64,000 nucleotides of DNA from Streptomyces parvus (GTDB lineage: Bacteria > Actinomycetota > Actinomycetes > Streptomycetales > Streptomycetaceae). Positions 17,670 to 25,769 of this stretch are shown here, one piece after another. The notes below the pieces were generated by a model. It searched no databases and had not been told where the DNA came from. It was given only the letters and a program-made list of their open reading frames with translations. The DNA lies in contig NZ_BMRY01000012.1 in assembly GCF_014648875.1 (NCBI RefSeq), positions 62,001 through 126,000 on the forward strand, read 5' to 3'. A program made the position numbers and the translations under genes. Positions within the stretch are counted from its first letter, which is position 1, and each line of letters begins with the position of its first letter.

Positions 17670-19305
17670 GCGCCCGCAGCCCCTCGACCGCGCACAGCGC
17701 GGCGAGCGCCGCGAACGCCCCGTACACCGGCCAGTCGCCGAACCGGCCGTAGAGCGTCTCCCCACGGGCCAGCGGCAGGTCGAACACCTCCGCCGCGCTC
17801 GCGTCCGTGCCGAGCGGGTGACCCACCCGCTCGCCCCGGGGCCCGTACGCCGCACTGATCCCGGTGAGCGTGGCGTGGACCGTCGGGCGGCCGTTCTCGG
17901 CGGCCCGCAGCGCCCCCAGCGACGCGTGCTGGGCCGGGGCCCAGCTCTCCTGGAACGTCGAGGTGGCGGACTGGGCCACGAGCACCTGCGCACCGTCGCG
18001 CACCAGCCTGCGGCTCATGTCGGGGAACGCCGTCTCGAAGCAGACCAGCGGGCCGATCCGCAGCCCCCGTGCCCCGTCCGGCAGGGTCATCACCACCTGC
18101 CGGTCGCCGCGCAGCCGGTCCTCGCCCGCCGCCCTGCCCACGGAGGTCGCCCACCCCAGCAGGGAGCGGGCCGGGACGTACTCACCGAACGGGACCAGAC
18201 GCATCTTGTCGTAGCGGTCCCCGGTCGGCCCGCCGGGACCGACGAGCACCGCAGACTTGAAGATCCCCGACCGCCCCGAACCGTCCGTCTGCCGGGCGTC
18301 CACATTGACCAGCAGATCCGCGCCGACCAGCCGGGACAGCTCCGCCAGCCGCCGCGCGGTCTCCGGGTTCTCCCACGCCCCCGCCCCGATGCTGCTCTCG
18401 CCCCACACCACCAGGTCCACGCCCCGGCCCGCCAGCGAACGGGTCAGCTCCTCGCCCCGGTCGAGACGGCGCTCGACGCTCCCCGGGCCCTCCACGATCC
18501 CCGGCTGCACGACGGCGATCCTGACCGTGCCCGCGCTCGTGGGCCGGGGCGCCCAGGCCCACATCGCGGTCACGGACAGGGCGCACACCAGGAGCGCGAC
18601 CCCGACGGCCGTACGGGCGGCGGGAGCGGCGATCAGCAGAGCCACACCGGTGTTCACCGCCAGCACCAGCAGGCTCACCAGCCACACCCCGCCCACCGAG
18701 GCGACCCGCAGGGCGGGGGAGACCTCCCACTGACTCGCGCCCAGGAGCCCCCAGGGCCCGCCGAGCCCCTCCCAGGACCGGACCAGCTCGATCAGCAGCC
18801 ACCCGGAGGGCACGAGGACCACGGCGGCCACGGCACGCCGCGCCGAGGGGGAGCCGCCGAGCAGCCGGGACACCAGCAGGCCCCAGGGTGCCCAGAGCAG
18901 CCCGAGCAGGGCGGCCAGCAGCACGATGAAGACATGGAGGCTCGGCATCAGCCAGTGGTGCACGGCGATGACGAACCCGATCCCGCCGATCCACCCGTCC
19001 AGCGCCGCCCGGCGCGGCGAGCGCGCCGTGCGGATCAGCAACAGCCAGGGGACCAGCGCCACATAGGCGAACCACCAGAGTCCGGGCGCGGGAAAGGTGA
19101 GCGCGGGCAGCGCCCCGGCGAGCAGAAGCGCGGCGGCCCGGGTCCAGGGGGACGCGAGCCGTCCGGCGCCGGTGAAGTCCGGGCCGCCTGCCGCGGACCC
19201 GCCGCCGGAGGCGCCGCCGTCAGGCGGGCGTCCTGCGGATGCGCCGCTTCCGGAGGGGTCGGCCGCGTTCCGGCCGACCGGGAGACGCCCGCCCCGGATT
19301 CGCAT
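17593..19305 (-). CDS. lnt: Apolipoprotein N-acyltransferase
   Basis: The 570-residue membrane enzyme adds the third fatty acid to the N-terminal Cys of lipoproteins. After a Gly/Pro-rich cytoplasmic stretch of about 50 residues come roughly six to eight membrane segments. An extracellular nitrilase-like domain follows, with triad Glu303 (WGESSI), Lys367 (YDKMRLVPFGEY) and Cys422 (LVCFET). ATG 19305 is preceded by AGGAGG at 7 nt. Streptomyces commonly carry two Lnt proteins. A low-complexity tail overlaps the convergent oxidoreductase gene by 77 bp. No stop separates it from the upstream frame, but the SnoaL-like gene occupies another frame there. Confidence 0.92.
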   Translation of the reverse strand: MRIRGGRLPVGRNAADPSGSGASAGRPPDGGASGGGSAAGGPDFTGAGRLASPWTRAAALLLAGALPALTFPAPGLWWFAYVALVPWLLLIRTARSPRRAALDGWIGGIGFVIAVHHWLMPSLHVFIVLLAALLGLLWAPWGLLVSRLLGGSPSARRAVAAVVLVPSGWLLIELVRSWEGLGGPWGLLGASQWEVSPALRVASVGGVWLVSLLVLAVNTGVALLIAAPAARTAVGVALLVCALSVTAMWAWAPRPTSAGTVRIAVVQPGIVEGPGSVERRLDRGEELTRSLAGRGVDLVVWGESSIGAGAWENPETARRLAELSRLVGADLLVNVDARQTDGSGRSGIFKSAVLVGPGGPTGDRYDKMRLVPFGEYVPARSLLGWATSVGRAAGEDRLRGDRQVVMTLPDGARGLRIGPLVCFETAFPDMSRRLVRDGAQVLVAQSATSTFQESWAPAQHASLGALRAAENGRPTVHATLTGISAAYGPRGERVGHPLGTDASAAEVFDLPLARGETLYGRFGDWPVYGAFAALAALCAVEGLRALRRPAPRPPGPPARTAHGSPGRPGR

Positions 19306-19433
19306 GCCGTGCCCTCCTCGGTCCTGCGCGGGCGGGCGATCGCCCCGCCGCGTCGACCCCTGGATACCCAGTGTGGGGGAGGTGATCCCCGCAGGACACA
19401 GGACGCGGACCGAGCGGGGCACGGCGGACGGTT

Positions 19434-19925
19434 CTACGGGGCCCGGCGCCACTTCTCGTGGACGGTGACCGCGCGGATCAGCCAGCCCGCCTCGGCGCGG
19501 TCCAGCGCGAAGGTGTAGCGGCCGCCGGTGACGAAGTCGGGCGTGGCGGTGCCCGACCGCCCGGGAGGGCTCCCGTCCGAACCGCTCGCCGCCTGACGGG
19601 CCAGGCACATCGGATTGAGGTAGTCGGCCCGCACCTCGGCCCGGTCGCCCGTGTAGCCGCCCAGGTCCTCCAGGTCGATCCGGCGGTTGACGATCAGATG
19701 CTGGCGCACGGGGAAGAGGCGCATCGTCTCCTCCAGCCACCGTGCGACCTCCACGGCCGGGCCCTCCACGCCGCCCGCCCCCCGGTAGTCCGCGCGGCCG
19801 TCCGGGGTGAACAGGGCGCCGTAGTCCGCCCAGGCCCCGTCGTCGACGGCCACCGCGTACCCGGTGATCACCGCATCGATGGCAAGCCGGTCCATTACGG
19901 TCGCGAGCGCCACACGCTGTGTCAT
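19434..19925 (-). CDS. SnoaL-like / NTF2-fold protein
   Basis: A 163-residue alpha+beta barrel protein with the family pattern IDAVITGYAVAVDDGAWADYGALFTPDG and late strands GGRYTFALDRAEAGWLI. Members are small cyclases, isomerases or dehydratases, or simply ligand-binding domains; the reaction cannot be inferred. GTG and ATG codons a few residues downstream are alternative starts. It lies 128 bp upstream of lnt on the same strand. Confidence 0.8.
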   Translation of the reverse strand: MTQRVALATVMDRLAIDAVITGYAVAVDDGAWADYGALFTPDGRADYRGAGGVEGPAVEVARWLEETMRLFPVRQHLIVNRRIDLEDLGGYTGDRAEVRADYLNPMCLARQAASGSDGSPPGRSGTATPDFVTGGRYTFALDRAEAGWLIRAVTVHEKWRRAP

Positions 19926-20019
19926 CGGTCAAGTCTCGGTCAAGCCGCCTGCCGGGCCAAGAGGCCTGCGCCTACCCGACGCGCGGACGATCCCCCGGCG
20001 CGCGCCGGGGGAATCAGTC

Positions 20020-20889
20020 TCAGCACGGGACGACGGCCACCGGTCCCAGCGCGTGCGTGACCGCCGTCTGCGCCACCGGGGACAGCCCGAGCCCGAGCGA
20101 CTCGCCGCCCTTGCGGCGGCCGATCACCGTCAGGGCCGCCGTCGCCGACGCGGTCACCAGGGTGCGCGAGGCGGAACCGTTGACCGGCTCCCGGACGATC
20201 TCCACCTGCGGATACTTCTCGTGCCAGCCGGAGGTCAGCTCGGCGAGCGTCCGGGCGGCGGACCCCGCGGCCTCCTGCCGGTCGAGGACGGGGCCGCCCG
20301 CGAGCATCGAGGAGAACATCGTCCAGCCGTGGACGATCCGCAGCCGGGCGCCCGGCCGGGAGGCCGCGGTGGCGAAGGCGAACTCCAGGACCGCATCACT
20401 GCTCTCGTCGGCGGCCACCCCCGCCACGATGTCGGTGAAGGCGTCCGCGTCCGCGCCCCGGTCGTCGGTCCCCTCGGGGCGGTCGTCCTGCACCACGACG
20501 ACGGGGCAGCCCGCCATCGACGCGGTGGCGAGGCTGTTGGAACCGATCATCAGCGAGCGGAAGCCGCCGAGTCCGCGCGATCCGACCACGATCATCGAGG
20601 CGTCCCGGCCGAGCGAGACCAGGGCCGCCGACGGGAAGTCCAGCGGGGCCAGCGTGGAGGGCCGCAGCTCCGGGGCGATGAGCGCGCTCCGGCGTGCGGA
20701 CTCGGCCAGCAGTGCCTCGGCCTCGCGCCGCCCGGTCTCCTCGTCGACCTGCCGGGTGAGCGGGCGGACGTGGACGATCAGCAGCGGCAGTCCGCGCCGC
20801 ACGGCTTCGCGGGTGGCCCAGTCCAGCGCCTGCCGGCTGTGCGTGGAACCGTCGACTGCGGCGATCACGGGAAGATCGTTGGTGGTCAT
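20020..20889 (-). CDS. Tandem universal stress protein (two UspA domains)
   Basis: The 289-residue protein holds two UspA domains (about 1-145 and 150-289). Domain 1 has the ATP-binding pattern GSRGLGGFRSLMIGSNS followed by the strand CPVVVV. Domain 2 has the related GRRKGGESLGLGLSPVAQ and ends with GPVAVVP. Such proteins bind ATP and accumulate under stress or growth arrest. The first domain keeps the full G-x2-G-x9-G-S motif; the second is more divergent. A ferric-reductase-like gene lies just upstream on the same strand, 74 bp away. Confidence 0.9.
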   Translation of the reverse strand: MTTNDLPVIAAVDGSTHSRQALDWATREAVRRGLPLLIVHVRPLTRQVDEETGRREAEALLAESARRSALIAPELRPSTLAPLDFPSAALVSLGRDASMIVVGSRGLGGFRSLMIGSNSLATASMAGCPVVVVQDDRPEGTDDRGADADAFTDIVAGVAADESSDAVLEFAFATAASRPGARLRIVHGWTMFSSMLAGGPVLDRQEAAGSAARTLAELTSGWHEKYPQVEIVREPVNGSASRTLVTASATAALTVIGRRKGGESLGLGLSPVAQTAVTHALGPVAVVPC

Positions 20890-20963
20890 GCCCCCGAGCG
20901 TACGTCGCGGGCCGACGGCGCTCGTACGGGGCGGCGGACGGCCGCTCGGTCGTGTCAGCGGGG

Positions 20964-21977
20964 TCAGTCGTGGTTGTGGGTGGAGGAGGTGTCCTCCGGG
21001 GGCACGCTGCGCCCACCGTCCCTGCCGCTGGCCACGACGGCGACCAGGGCCACCAGGACCGCCGCCACCGCGAGCCGGCCGCCCAGCCGCAGCGCCCACC
21101 CCGTACGGGCCCCGGCACTCGCCCCGGGGCTGCCGGACAGCTTCTCGGAGCGACGGGCGGGCCGCAGGAGCCGCAGGAGCAGCAGGGCGGCGATCGGGAG
21201 CTGGAGCAGCCAGACGCCGGTGCGGAACCAGCCGTCGTACCAGACGTTGGTCCCGTACAGCAGGGTGTGCCAGACGCTGAGGACGTACACGACGATCACG
21301 CAGCGGTGCAGGACCCGCCAGGTCTTGGGGCCGATGCGGTGGCGTACGTAGAAGAGCAGGCCGAGCGGGATCGCGAGGTAGAGCGCCGCCTGGCCGACGG
21401 GGATGGCGATCCGCCCGGTCCCGGAGTCGTAGCCGCCGGGGACGAAGACTTCCACGAAGGCGGTGGCCACCGCGGAGTTCCAGGCTGCCGTGTCGAACCG
21501 GATCAGTTCGGCCCCGAAGAACAGCGCGTGGGCCGCGATCAGGGCGATGGTGTTGAGACTGGTGGTGCGGTGCAGGCGTTCCAGCCGGGGGCCCGACAGC
21601 GGCAGGCGGGAGGGGCGCGGCCCGGACAGCAGCAGCCCGAGGATGACCGTGCCCCACGCCCAGAGCAGGGCGGACCAGCCGAACGCCTGGCTGAGGAAGT
21701 ACAGCCAGAAGGCGTCCGCGTCGGCCATGAACGGCATCACGGTGACCGTGGAGGAGGTCTCGTTCCGGATGCGTATGTAGAGCAGGACGAAGACCGCCGC
21801 GGTGATGACGAGTGCCGCCAGCCCGTCGGGCCACGAGGCCCGGAGGTCGGAGCGGAGTGTCGGCCGTCTCGGCTCTCCCGACCGCCGGGGTCCGGGGACC
21901 TGAGGGCCGTCGGATGTGGTGCTTCCGGGCGTCTCGGCGGCCGCTCCCGGTCCGGGGGCGGGGTGCGGGTTCGTCAT
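20964..21977 (-). CDS. Ferric-reductase-like transmembrane protein
   Basis: A 337-residue membrane protein with a Pro/Gly-rich cytoplasmic start and about seven membrane segments. Paired histidines (LHRTTSLNTIALIAAHALFF and LHRCVIVVYVLSVWHTLLYG) fit the heme-binding His of ferric-reductase-like domains. It lacks FAD and NAD domains, so it would need a partner for electron supply. The C-terminus is His/Thr-rich (TSSTHNHD). It is divergent from the His-rich membrane protein at 22200. Confidence 0.82.
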   Translation of the reverse strand: MTNPHPAPGPGAAAETPGSTTSDGPQVPGPRRSGEPRRPTLRSDLRASWPDGLAALVITAAVFVLLYIRIRNETSSTVTVMPFMADADAFWLYFLSQAFGWSALLWAWGTVILGLLLSGPRPSRLPLSGPRLERLHRTTSLNTIALIAAHALFFGAELIRFDTAAWNSAVATAFVEVFVPGGYDSGTGRIAIPVGQAALYLAIPLGLLFYVRHRIGPKTWRVLHRCVIVVYVLSVWHTLLYGTNVWYDGWFRTGVWLLQLPIAALLLLRLLRPARRSEKLSGSPGASAGARTGWALRLGGRLAVAAVLVALVAVVASGRDGGRSVPPEDTSSTHNHD

Positions 21978-22098
21978 GCGGCCTCTCCGGGGCGGGGGGG
22001 TGGGGGTGGCGGATGCTGCGGCCCCGGGCCACGAGGCGTACGCAGACGCGTTGTTGGAGCAGTCGGGTGAAGGGAGGAGAAAGTTCCCGGCCGTGTAA

Positions 22099-22114
22099 TG
22101 TGATATGGATCACG
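22099..22114. promoter_or_regulatory. CRP/FNR-like palindrome
   Basis: TGTGA-6 nt-TCACG is one base from the classical CRP consensus and contains a perfect GTGAT-4 nt-ATCAC inverted repeat. It lies between two divergent membrane-protein genes. Which gene it controls, if any, is not visible. Confidence 0.4.
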
Positions 22115-22199
22115 CGGTGGTGCCGGTGGGCAAACGAGGTGAACTCCCGTTGTTTCGGCATCTGGTGCTCTTCTCGCCGGGGTGGGTACGGCTGGCACC

Positions 22200-22883
22200 A
22201 TGACTGCCATGGGAGCCGGAACCGCACTCCGACTCGGACGCACCGCGCTGTTCGCGGTCGTGTGCGTCGCCGTGTCCGGACTCGGCCACGCGCTGATGTC
22301 CGGCGCGCCCCTGCCCCTGCTCGTCCAGGCCGCGGCCCTGCTGCCGGCGTGCGGGGCGGGATGGTGGCTCGCCGCACGGGAGCGGAGCGCTCCGGCGACC
22401 GTCGCCGCCCATGTCCTGGGCCAGTTGGGGCTGCACGCCTTCTTCTCCGGCGCCGGAGGCTGGCTGCCGTCCGGCGCCGGCGGGCACCACGCGGGCGGCG
22501 GGCATCACGCGTCGGGTGCCATGGACCACTCCGCCCACGAGGTCCCGATCGGCGGCTCGTCGGACCTGATGGGGCTTCTGGCCGCCTTCGACGGCACGGT
22601 GTTCACCCTCGGCATGGCCGCCGCCCACGCGCTGGCCGGGCTGGTCTGCGGCTGGTGGCTGTGGCGCGGCGAGGTCGCCCTCGCCCGGCTGGGCCGCTGC
22701 CTGGTGCTGTTCGTCCGCGCCCCGCTGCGGACCGCCTGGCGGCTGTGGGCCGCGACGCCGCCCGCCCCGGTGCCGCCCGCCCGGCGGCGCACCCGACGCG
22801 GGGCCGGCCGCCGCCCCCAGGACCTTCTCGCCCTGCACACCCTCTCCCGGCGCGGTCCGCCGCTCTCCCTCCGCTTCCTCTGA
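22200..22883 (+). CDS. Hypothetical His-rich membrane protein
   Basis: The 227-residue protein has three or four membrane segments and a loop dense in Gly and His (GGHHAGGGHHASGAMDHSAHE) that could bind copper or another metal. The tail is Arg/Pro-rich and presumably cytoplasmic. I do not recognise the family. ATG 22200 was chosen over the GTG at 22182 because the membrane segment follows it directly, but no strong ribosome site supports either. An ECF sigma gene follows on the same strand. Confidence 0.7.
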   Translation: MTAMGAGTALRLGRTALFAVVCVAVSGLGHALMSGAPLPLLVQAAALLPACGAGWWLAARERSAPATVAAHVLGQLGLHAFFSGAGGWLPSGAGGHHAGGGHHASGAMDHSAHEVPIGGSSDLMGLLAAFDGTVFTLGMAAAHALAGLVCGWWLWRGEVALARLGRCLVLFVRAPLRTAWRLWAATPPAPVPPARRRTRRGAGRRPQDLLALHTLSRRGPPLSLRFL

Positions 22884-23061
22884 CCTCCATCCGCCCTCCG
22901 GCCTCTGTGCGCCGGAGGCGACACGGGTGTGCGCCCTCGCGCGCACCCGTGACAGGCATGCCGGTTCCCCGGGGCCGCCCCCAGAGGCGTGTCCGGAACG
23001 GAACCGGTCACCGGAGCCGGGCGACCGCTGCCCCGGCTCCGCAAGGACGCGAAGGACTGCT

Positions 23062-23832
23062 GTGACACTTCCTGCTCCCGCACTGCCGACCGCCGTGCAA
23101 CCCGCCGCCGTGCCCCTGACCGCCGTATCACCGCCCGCCGCCGTATCACCGGCTGCCGCGCCACCCGCCCGGCCCACTGTTACCCGGCCGCCGGTCCTCC
23201 GGGTGTCCGCCACCCGTCCTCCCCACCCCCGGGTCCCCGCCTCCCGGAAGAACGACGGGCAGATCACCGACTGGGCCCTGGCCGCGGGCGGCGGAGACCG
23301 GGAGGCCGCCGACCGGTTCGTCCGGGCGACCTACGAGGACGTCCGCCGGTTCGTCGCCTACCTCAGCTCCGACGCCCCGGGCGCCGACGACCTGGCCCAG
23401 GAGACCTACCTGCGGGCGATGAGCGGACTGGCCCGGTTCGCGGGGCGGTCCTGCGCCCGGACCTGGCTGATGTCGATCGCGCGGCGCGTCGTCATCGACC
23501 GGCACCGGGCGGCCGCCGTACGCCCCCGGACCGCCGACTGGCAGACCGCCGCGGAGCGCGCCCAGCCCCGCCACCTGCCCGGGTTCGAGGAGTCCGCGGC
23601 GGTGCTGGACGCCCTGCGCCGACTGGACCCGGGCCGCCGCCAGGCCTTCGTCCTCACCCAACTCCTGGGCGCGTCCTACGAGGAGGCCGCGGCCCTCGCC
23701 GGCTGCCCGATCGGTACGGTCCGCTCCCGCGTGGCGCGCGCCCGCCGCGAACTCGCCGGACAGTGGCGCGCGGAACCGGCCGACCCGGCCGGCCTCGTCC
23801 GCGCGGGCCAGGGGGTGTCCGGCGGATCCTGA
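23062..23832 (+). CDS. ECF-type RNA polymerase sigma factor
   Basis: The 256-residue protein has an Ala/Pro-rich N-terminal extension of about 65 residues. Sigma region 2 follows (DDLAQETYLRAMSGL, then CARTWLMSIARRVVIDRHR), and then region 4 (ALRRLDPGRRQAFVLTQLL, with the helix-turn-helix SYEEAAALAGCPIGTVRSRVARARR). GTG 23062 is 5 nt after AAGGA; an in-frame start at 22927 would add 45 low-complexity residues. No anti-sigma gene is adjacent. The His-rich membrane protein upstream is the only linked candidate partner. A long terminator follows at 23849. Confidence 0.9.
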   Translation: MTLPAPALPTAVQPAAVPLTAVSPPAAVSPAAAPPARPTVTRPPVLRVSATRPPHPRVPASRKNDGQITDWALAAGGGDREAADRFVRATYEDVRRFVAYLSSDAPGADDLAQETYLRAMSGLARFAGRSCARTWLMSIARRVVIDRHRAAAVRPRTADWQTAAERAQPRHLPGFEESAAVLDALRRLDPGRRQAFVLTQLLGASYEEAAALAGCPIGTVRSRVARARRELAGQWRAEPADPAGLVRAGQGVSGGS

Positions 23833-23848
23833 CCGGGTCCACGGTGTC

Positions 23849-23895
23849 CGGTGCCTCCCCTGCTCGGCTTCGCTCGTCGAGCAGGGGAGGCACCG
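23849..23895. terminator. Bidirectional terminator, 18-bp perfect stem
   Basis: Arms 23849-23866 and 23878-23895 are exact reverse complements with an 11-nt loop. It lies between the ends of the convergent sigma-factor and PLP-enzyme genes and can serve both. Confidence 0.85.
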
Positions 23896-23958
23896 TCCCT
23901 CGCGGCGTTGCCGAAACGCCCTGATCACGCCGCGATGAGGACGTTCCAGCGCCTGGCG

Positions 23959-25035
23959 CTAGGAGGCGCCGCCCTCCGCGGTCCTGGCGGCCTCCGGCGC
24001 GGCGCGCCCGGCCCACTCCATCACCGACCACGGCGGCCGCAGTTCGTCCGGCGAGACGATGGTCCGGGGCCGCAGCCCGGCCGGGTCCAGAGCCTCGGCG
24101 TGCCGGGCGAACACCCGGTCCGCGTACCGGTGTCCGGTGTCGGCGCCCAGCACCAGATGCAGCCGCCCGGGATCGCGGGCCGCCTCCCAGGAGGCCGTGA
24201 GGTGGGCCGCTCCGGTGGAGAGACCCGCGAACACCGCGTGCTGCCGGAGCAGTCCGACCGCCCCGGCCATGGCATGGCGGAAGTCCAGCCAGTGGACCGT
24301 GTCGTACAGCTCGTGGCGGACGTTGCCGAACGGGATCGAGCTGCCGATGCCCGCGATGATCGCCTCCGGGTCCTCGAACCGCTCGCTCCCGAAGGTCACA
24401 CTGCCGAACGGCTGGATGCCCACCAGCCGCACCGACCGCCCCGACTCCCGCAGCGCACGCGCCAGTCCACCGGTCGACGCACCCGTGCCCACCGCGCCGA
24501 CCACGGTCAGCGGGCCCTCCGGCAGTGCCCCGGTCAGCAGCTCCGCGAACTCCCGGTAGCCCTCGTGGTGCACCCCGTCGTGGTACTGCCGCATCCAGTG
24601 GAAGTCGGGCCGCTCGGCCAGCAGCCGGCGCACATGGCGTACGCGCAGCTCCTGGTCCAGGCGCAGGCTCTGCGAGGGCGGCATCGCGTCGACCGTCGCG
24701 CCGAGGATCTCCAACTGCGCCCGCATGGTGGCGTCCACGGTGGTGGAGGCGACGATGTGGCAGCGCAGTCCGTAGCGGTGGCAGGCCATGGCGAGGGCCA
24801 GCGCGTAGATGCCGCTGGAGCTGTCGACCAGGGTCTGCCCGGGCACCACCCGGCCCCGGCGCAGCAGCGAGCGGACCGCGCCGAGCGCCGCGTACACCTT
24901 CATCGTCTCGAAACGGGCGAGGACCACGTCGTCGGTCAGCCGGATCAGGTCCGGGGTCTTCACCGCGTCGGTGATGTGGTCGTGGACCGTGGTGGCGGGG
25001 GTGTTGCGCGGACGGGCGTCCGCCCCGGCCCTCAC
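23959..25035 (-). CDS. PLP-dependent cysteine-synthase-fold enzyme
   Basis: The 358-residue protein has the fold-type II pattern. It shows a candidate PLP Lys in RFETMKVYAALGA (about residue 46), DSSSGIYALALAMACHRYG in place of the usual Asn/Gly loop, and the phosphate-binding GTGASTGG near residue 185. It resembles cysteine synthases but the Lys environment is not the usual NPxGSVKDR, so the substrate is probably not O-acetylserine. A late GADTGHRYADRVF matches the family C-terminus. The GTG start overlaps the stop of the methyltransferase remnant upstream. Confidence 0.85.
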   Translation of the reverse strand: MRAGADARPRNTPATTVHDHITDAVKTPDLIRLTDDVVLARFETMKVYAALGAVRSLLRRGRVVPGQTLVDSSSGIYALALAMACHRYGLRCHIVASTTVDATMRAQLEILGATVDAMPPSQSLRLDQELRVRHVRRLLAERPDFHWMRQYHDGVHHEGYREFAELLTGALPEGPLTVVGAVGTGASTGGLARALRESGRSVRLVGIQPFGSVTFGSERFEDPEAIIAGIGSSIPFGNVRHELYDTVHWLDFRHAMAGAVGLLRQHAVFAGLSTGAAHLTASWEAARDPGRLHLVLGADTGHRYADRVFARHAEALDPAGLRPRTIVSPDELRPPWSVMEWAGRAAPEAARTAEGGAS

Positions 25036-25358
25036 TTGCGCCGCCCGCGCACGACGAGCCGGCCCCGGCTGCCGAGGACGGTGTCGCGCTGTACGACGTG
25101 GGCGCCGTCGGACAGGTCGACCGCCTTCGGCCGCCCGAGCCGGCCCGTCGGCACCTCCTCGCCCATCCCGTCCACCAGGAGCCGCCCGCCAGGCGCGAGG
25201 CTCTCGTGGGCGTCACGCGGCACCTGGACTCCGGTGCCGGGCGGGAAGTCCGGCAGCCGGGATGACGCGACCAGGGCGGCGGCGGACTCGGCCCGTTCCG
25301 GTGGGAACATCGTCGCGGCGAAAGCGGACCAGAGCGCGTCGTCCTCGTACCAGTGCAT
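25032..25358 (-). pseudogene. SAM methyltransferase remnant with two in-frame internal deletions
   Basis: The 108-residue frame starts like a class I methyltransferase (MHWYEDDALWSAFAATMFPP and SSRLPDFPPGT). It then jumps straight to a late part (DAHESLAPGGRLLVD), continues to RDTVLG, and jumps again to the last residues LVVRGRRK. Intact relatives are, from memory, about 240-250 residues. The missing first block includes the Gly-rich SAM-binding motif, so the product cannot bind SAM. Both jumps keep the frame and the ribosome site is intact, so a shortened protein could still be made. It overlaps the PLP-enzyme gene by 4 nt. Confidence 0.75.
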
Positions 25359-25652
25359 GCCTCGCGGTCTCCTCCCGGGCCCCGGGCCCCGTGGGTGTAC
25401 TGCGGCGGTCACCCCGGCGGCCGTCCCCTCGTACCGGCCGCCGCCTTCATCACCGGGAGGGTCATCCGCACCCGGCGTCTCACCAGTAGTCGGCCGCCCC
25501 GGCCGGGAAGTTCCCGGGTGCGTACCGGCCGGGGCCGGGGTCCCCCGTCGGGCCCCCGGACGCGGACCCGGCGGTCACAGAGCATCGCGAGGTGGCACAG
25601 ATGGTCACGGGCGAAGCCTCACCGGCGCTTCCCGGCCGGTGTGCAGGCGACG

Positions 25653-25706
25653 TAACCGGTGTTGTTCGCCCGGTGTCATCCCTGGGTAACGGGCCTTTCC
25701 TAGATT
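25653..25706 (+). promoter_or_regulatory. GlnR-like box array and -10 of the nitrate reductase gene
   Basis: On the complementary strand GTTAC (25690-25686), ATGAC (25679-25675), CGAAC (25668-25664) and GGTTA (25657-25653) repeat at exact 11-bp intervals. This is the spacing of Streptomyces GlnR boxes (GTnAC-6 nt-GaAAC). A -10-like TAGATT is at 25701-25706 with no good -35, as expected for an activated promoter. GlnR is known to activate nitrogen-assimilation genes. Confidence 0.45.
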
Positions 25707-25769
25707 CGGGAGCGACCGCCGCCCGTCCCGCGTCCCTCCGGGAACGCCCGCCCCCGAAGGGCCTCGCAC

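Noticed and set aside
17593..19932. A 779-residue fusion of a SnoaL-like region and Lnt
   Set aside because: The ribosome site and family start place the Lnt start at 19305, and the SnoaL-like protein is in another frame.
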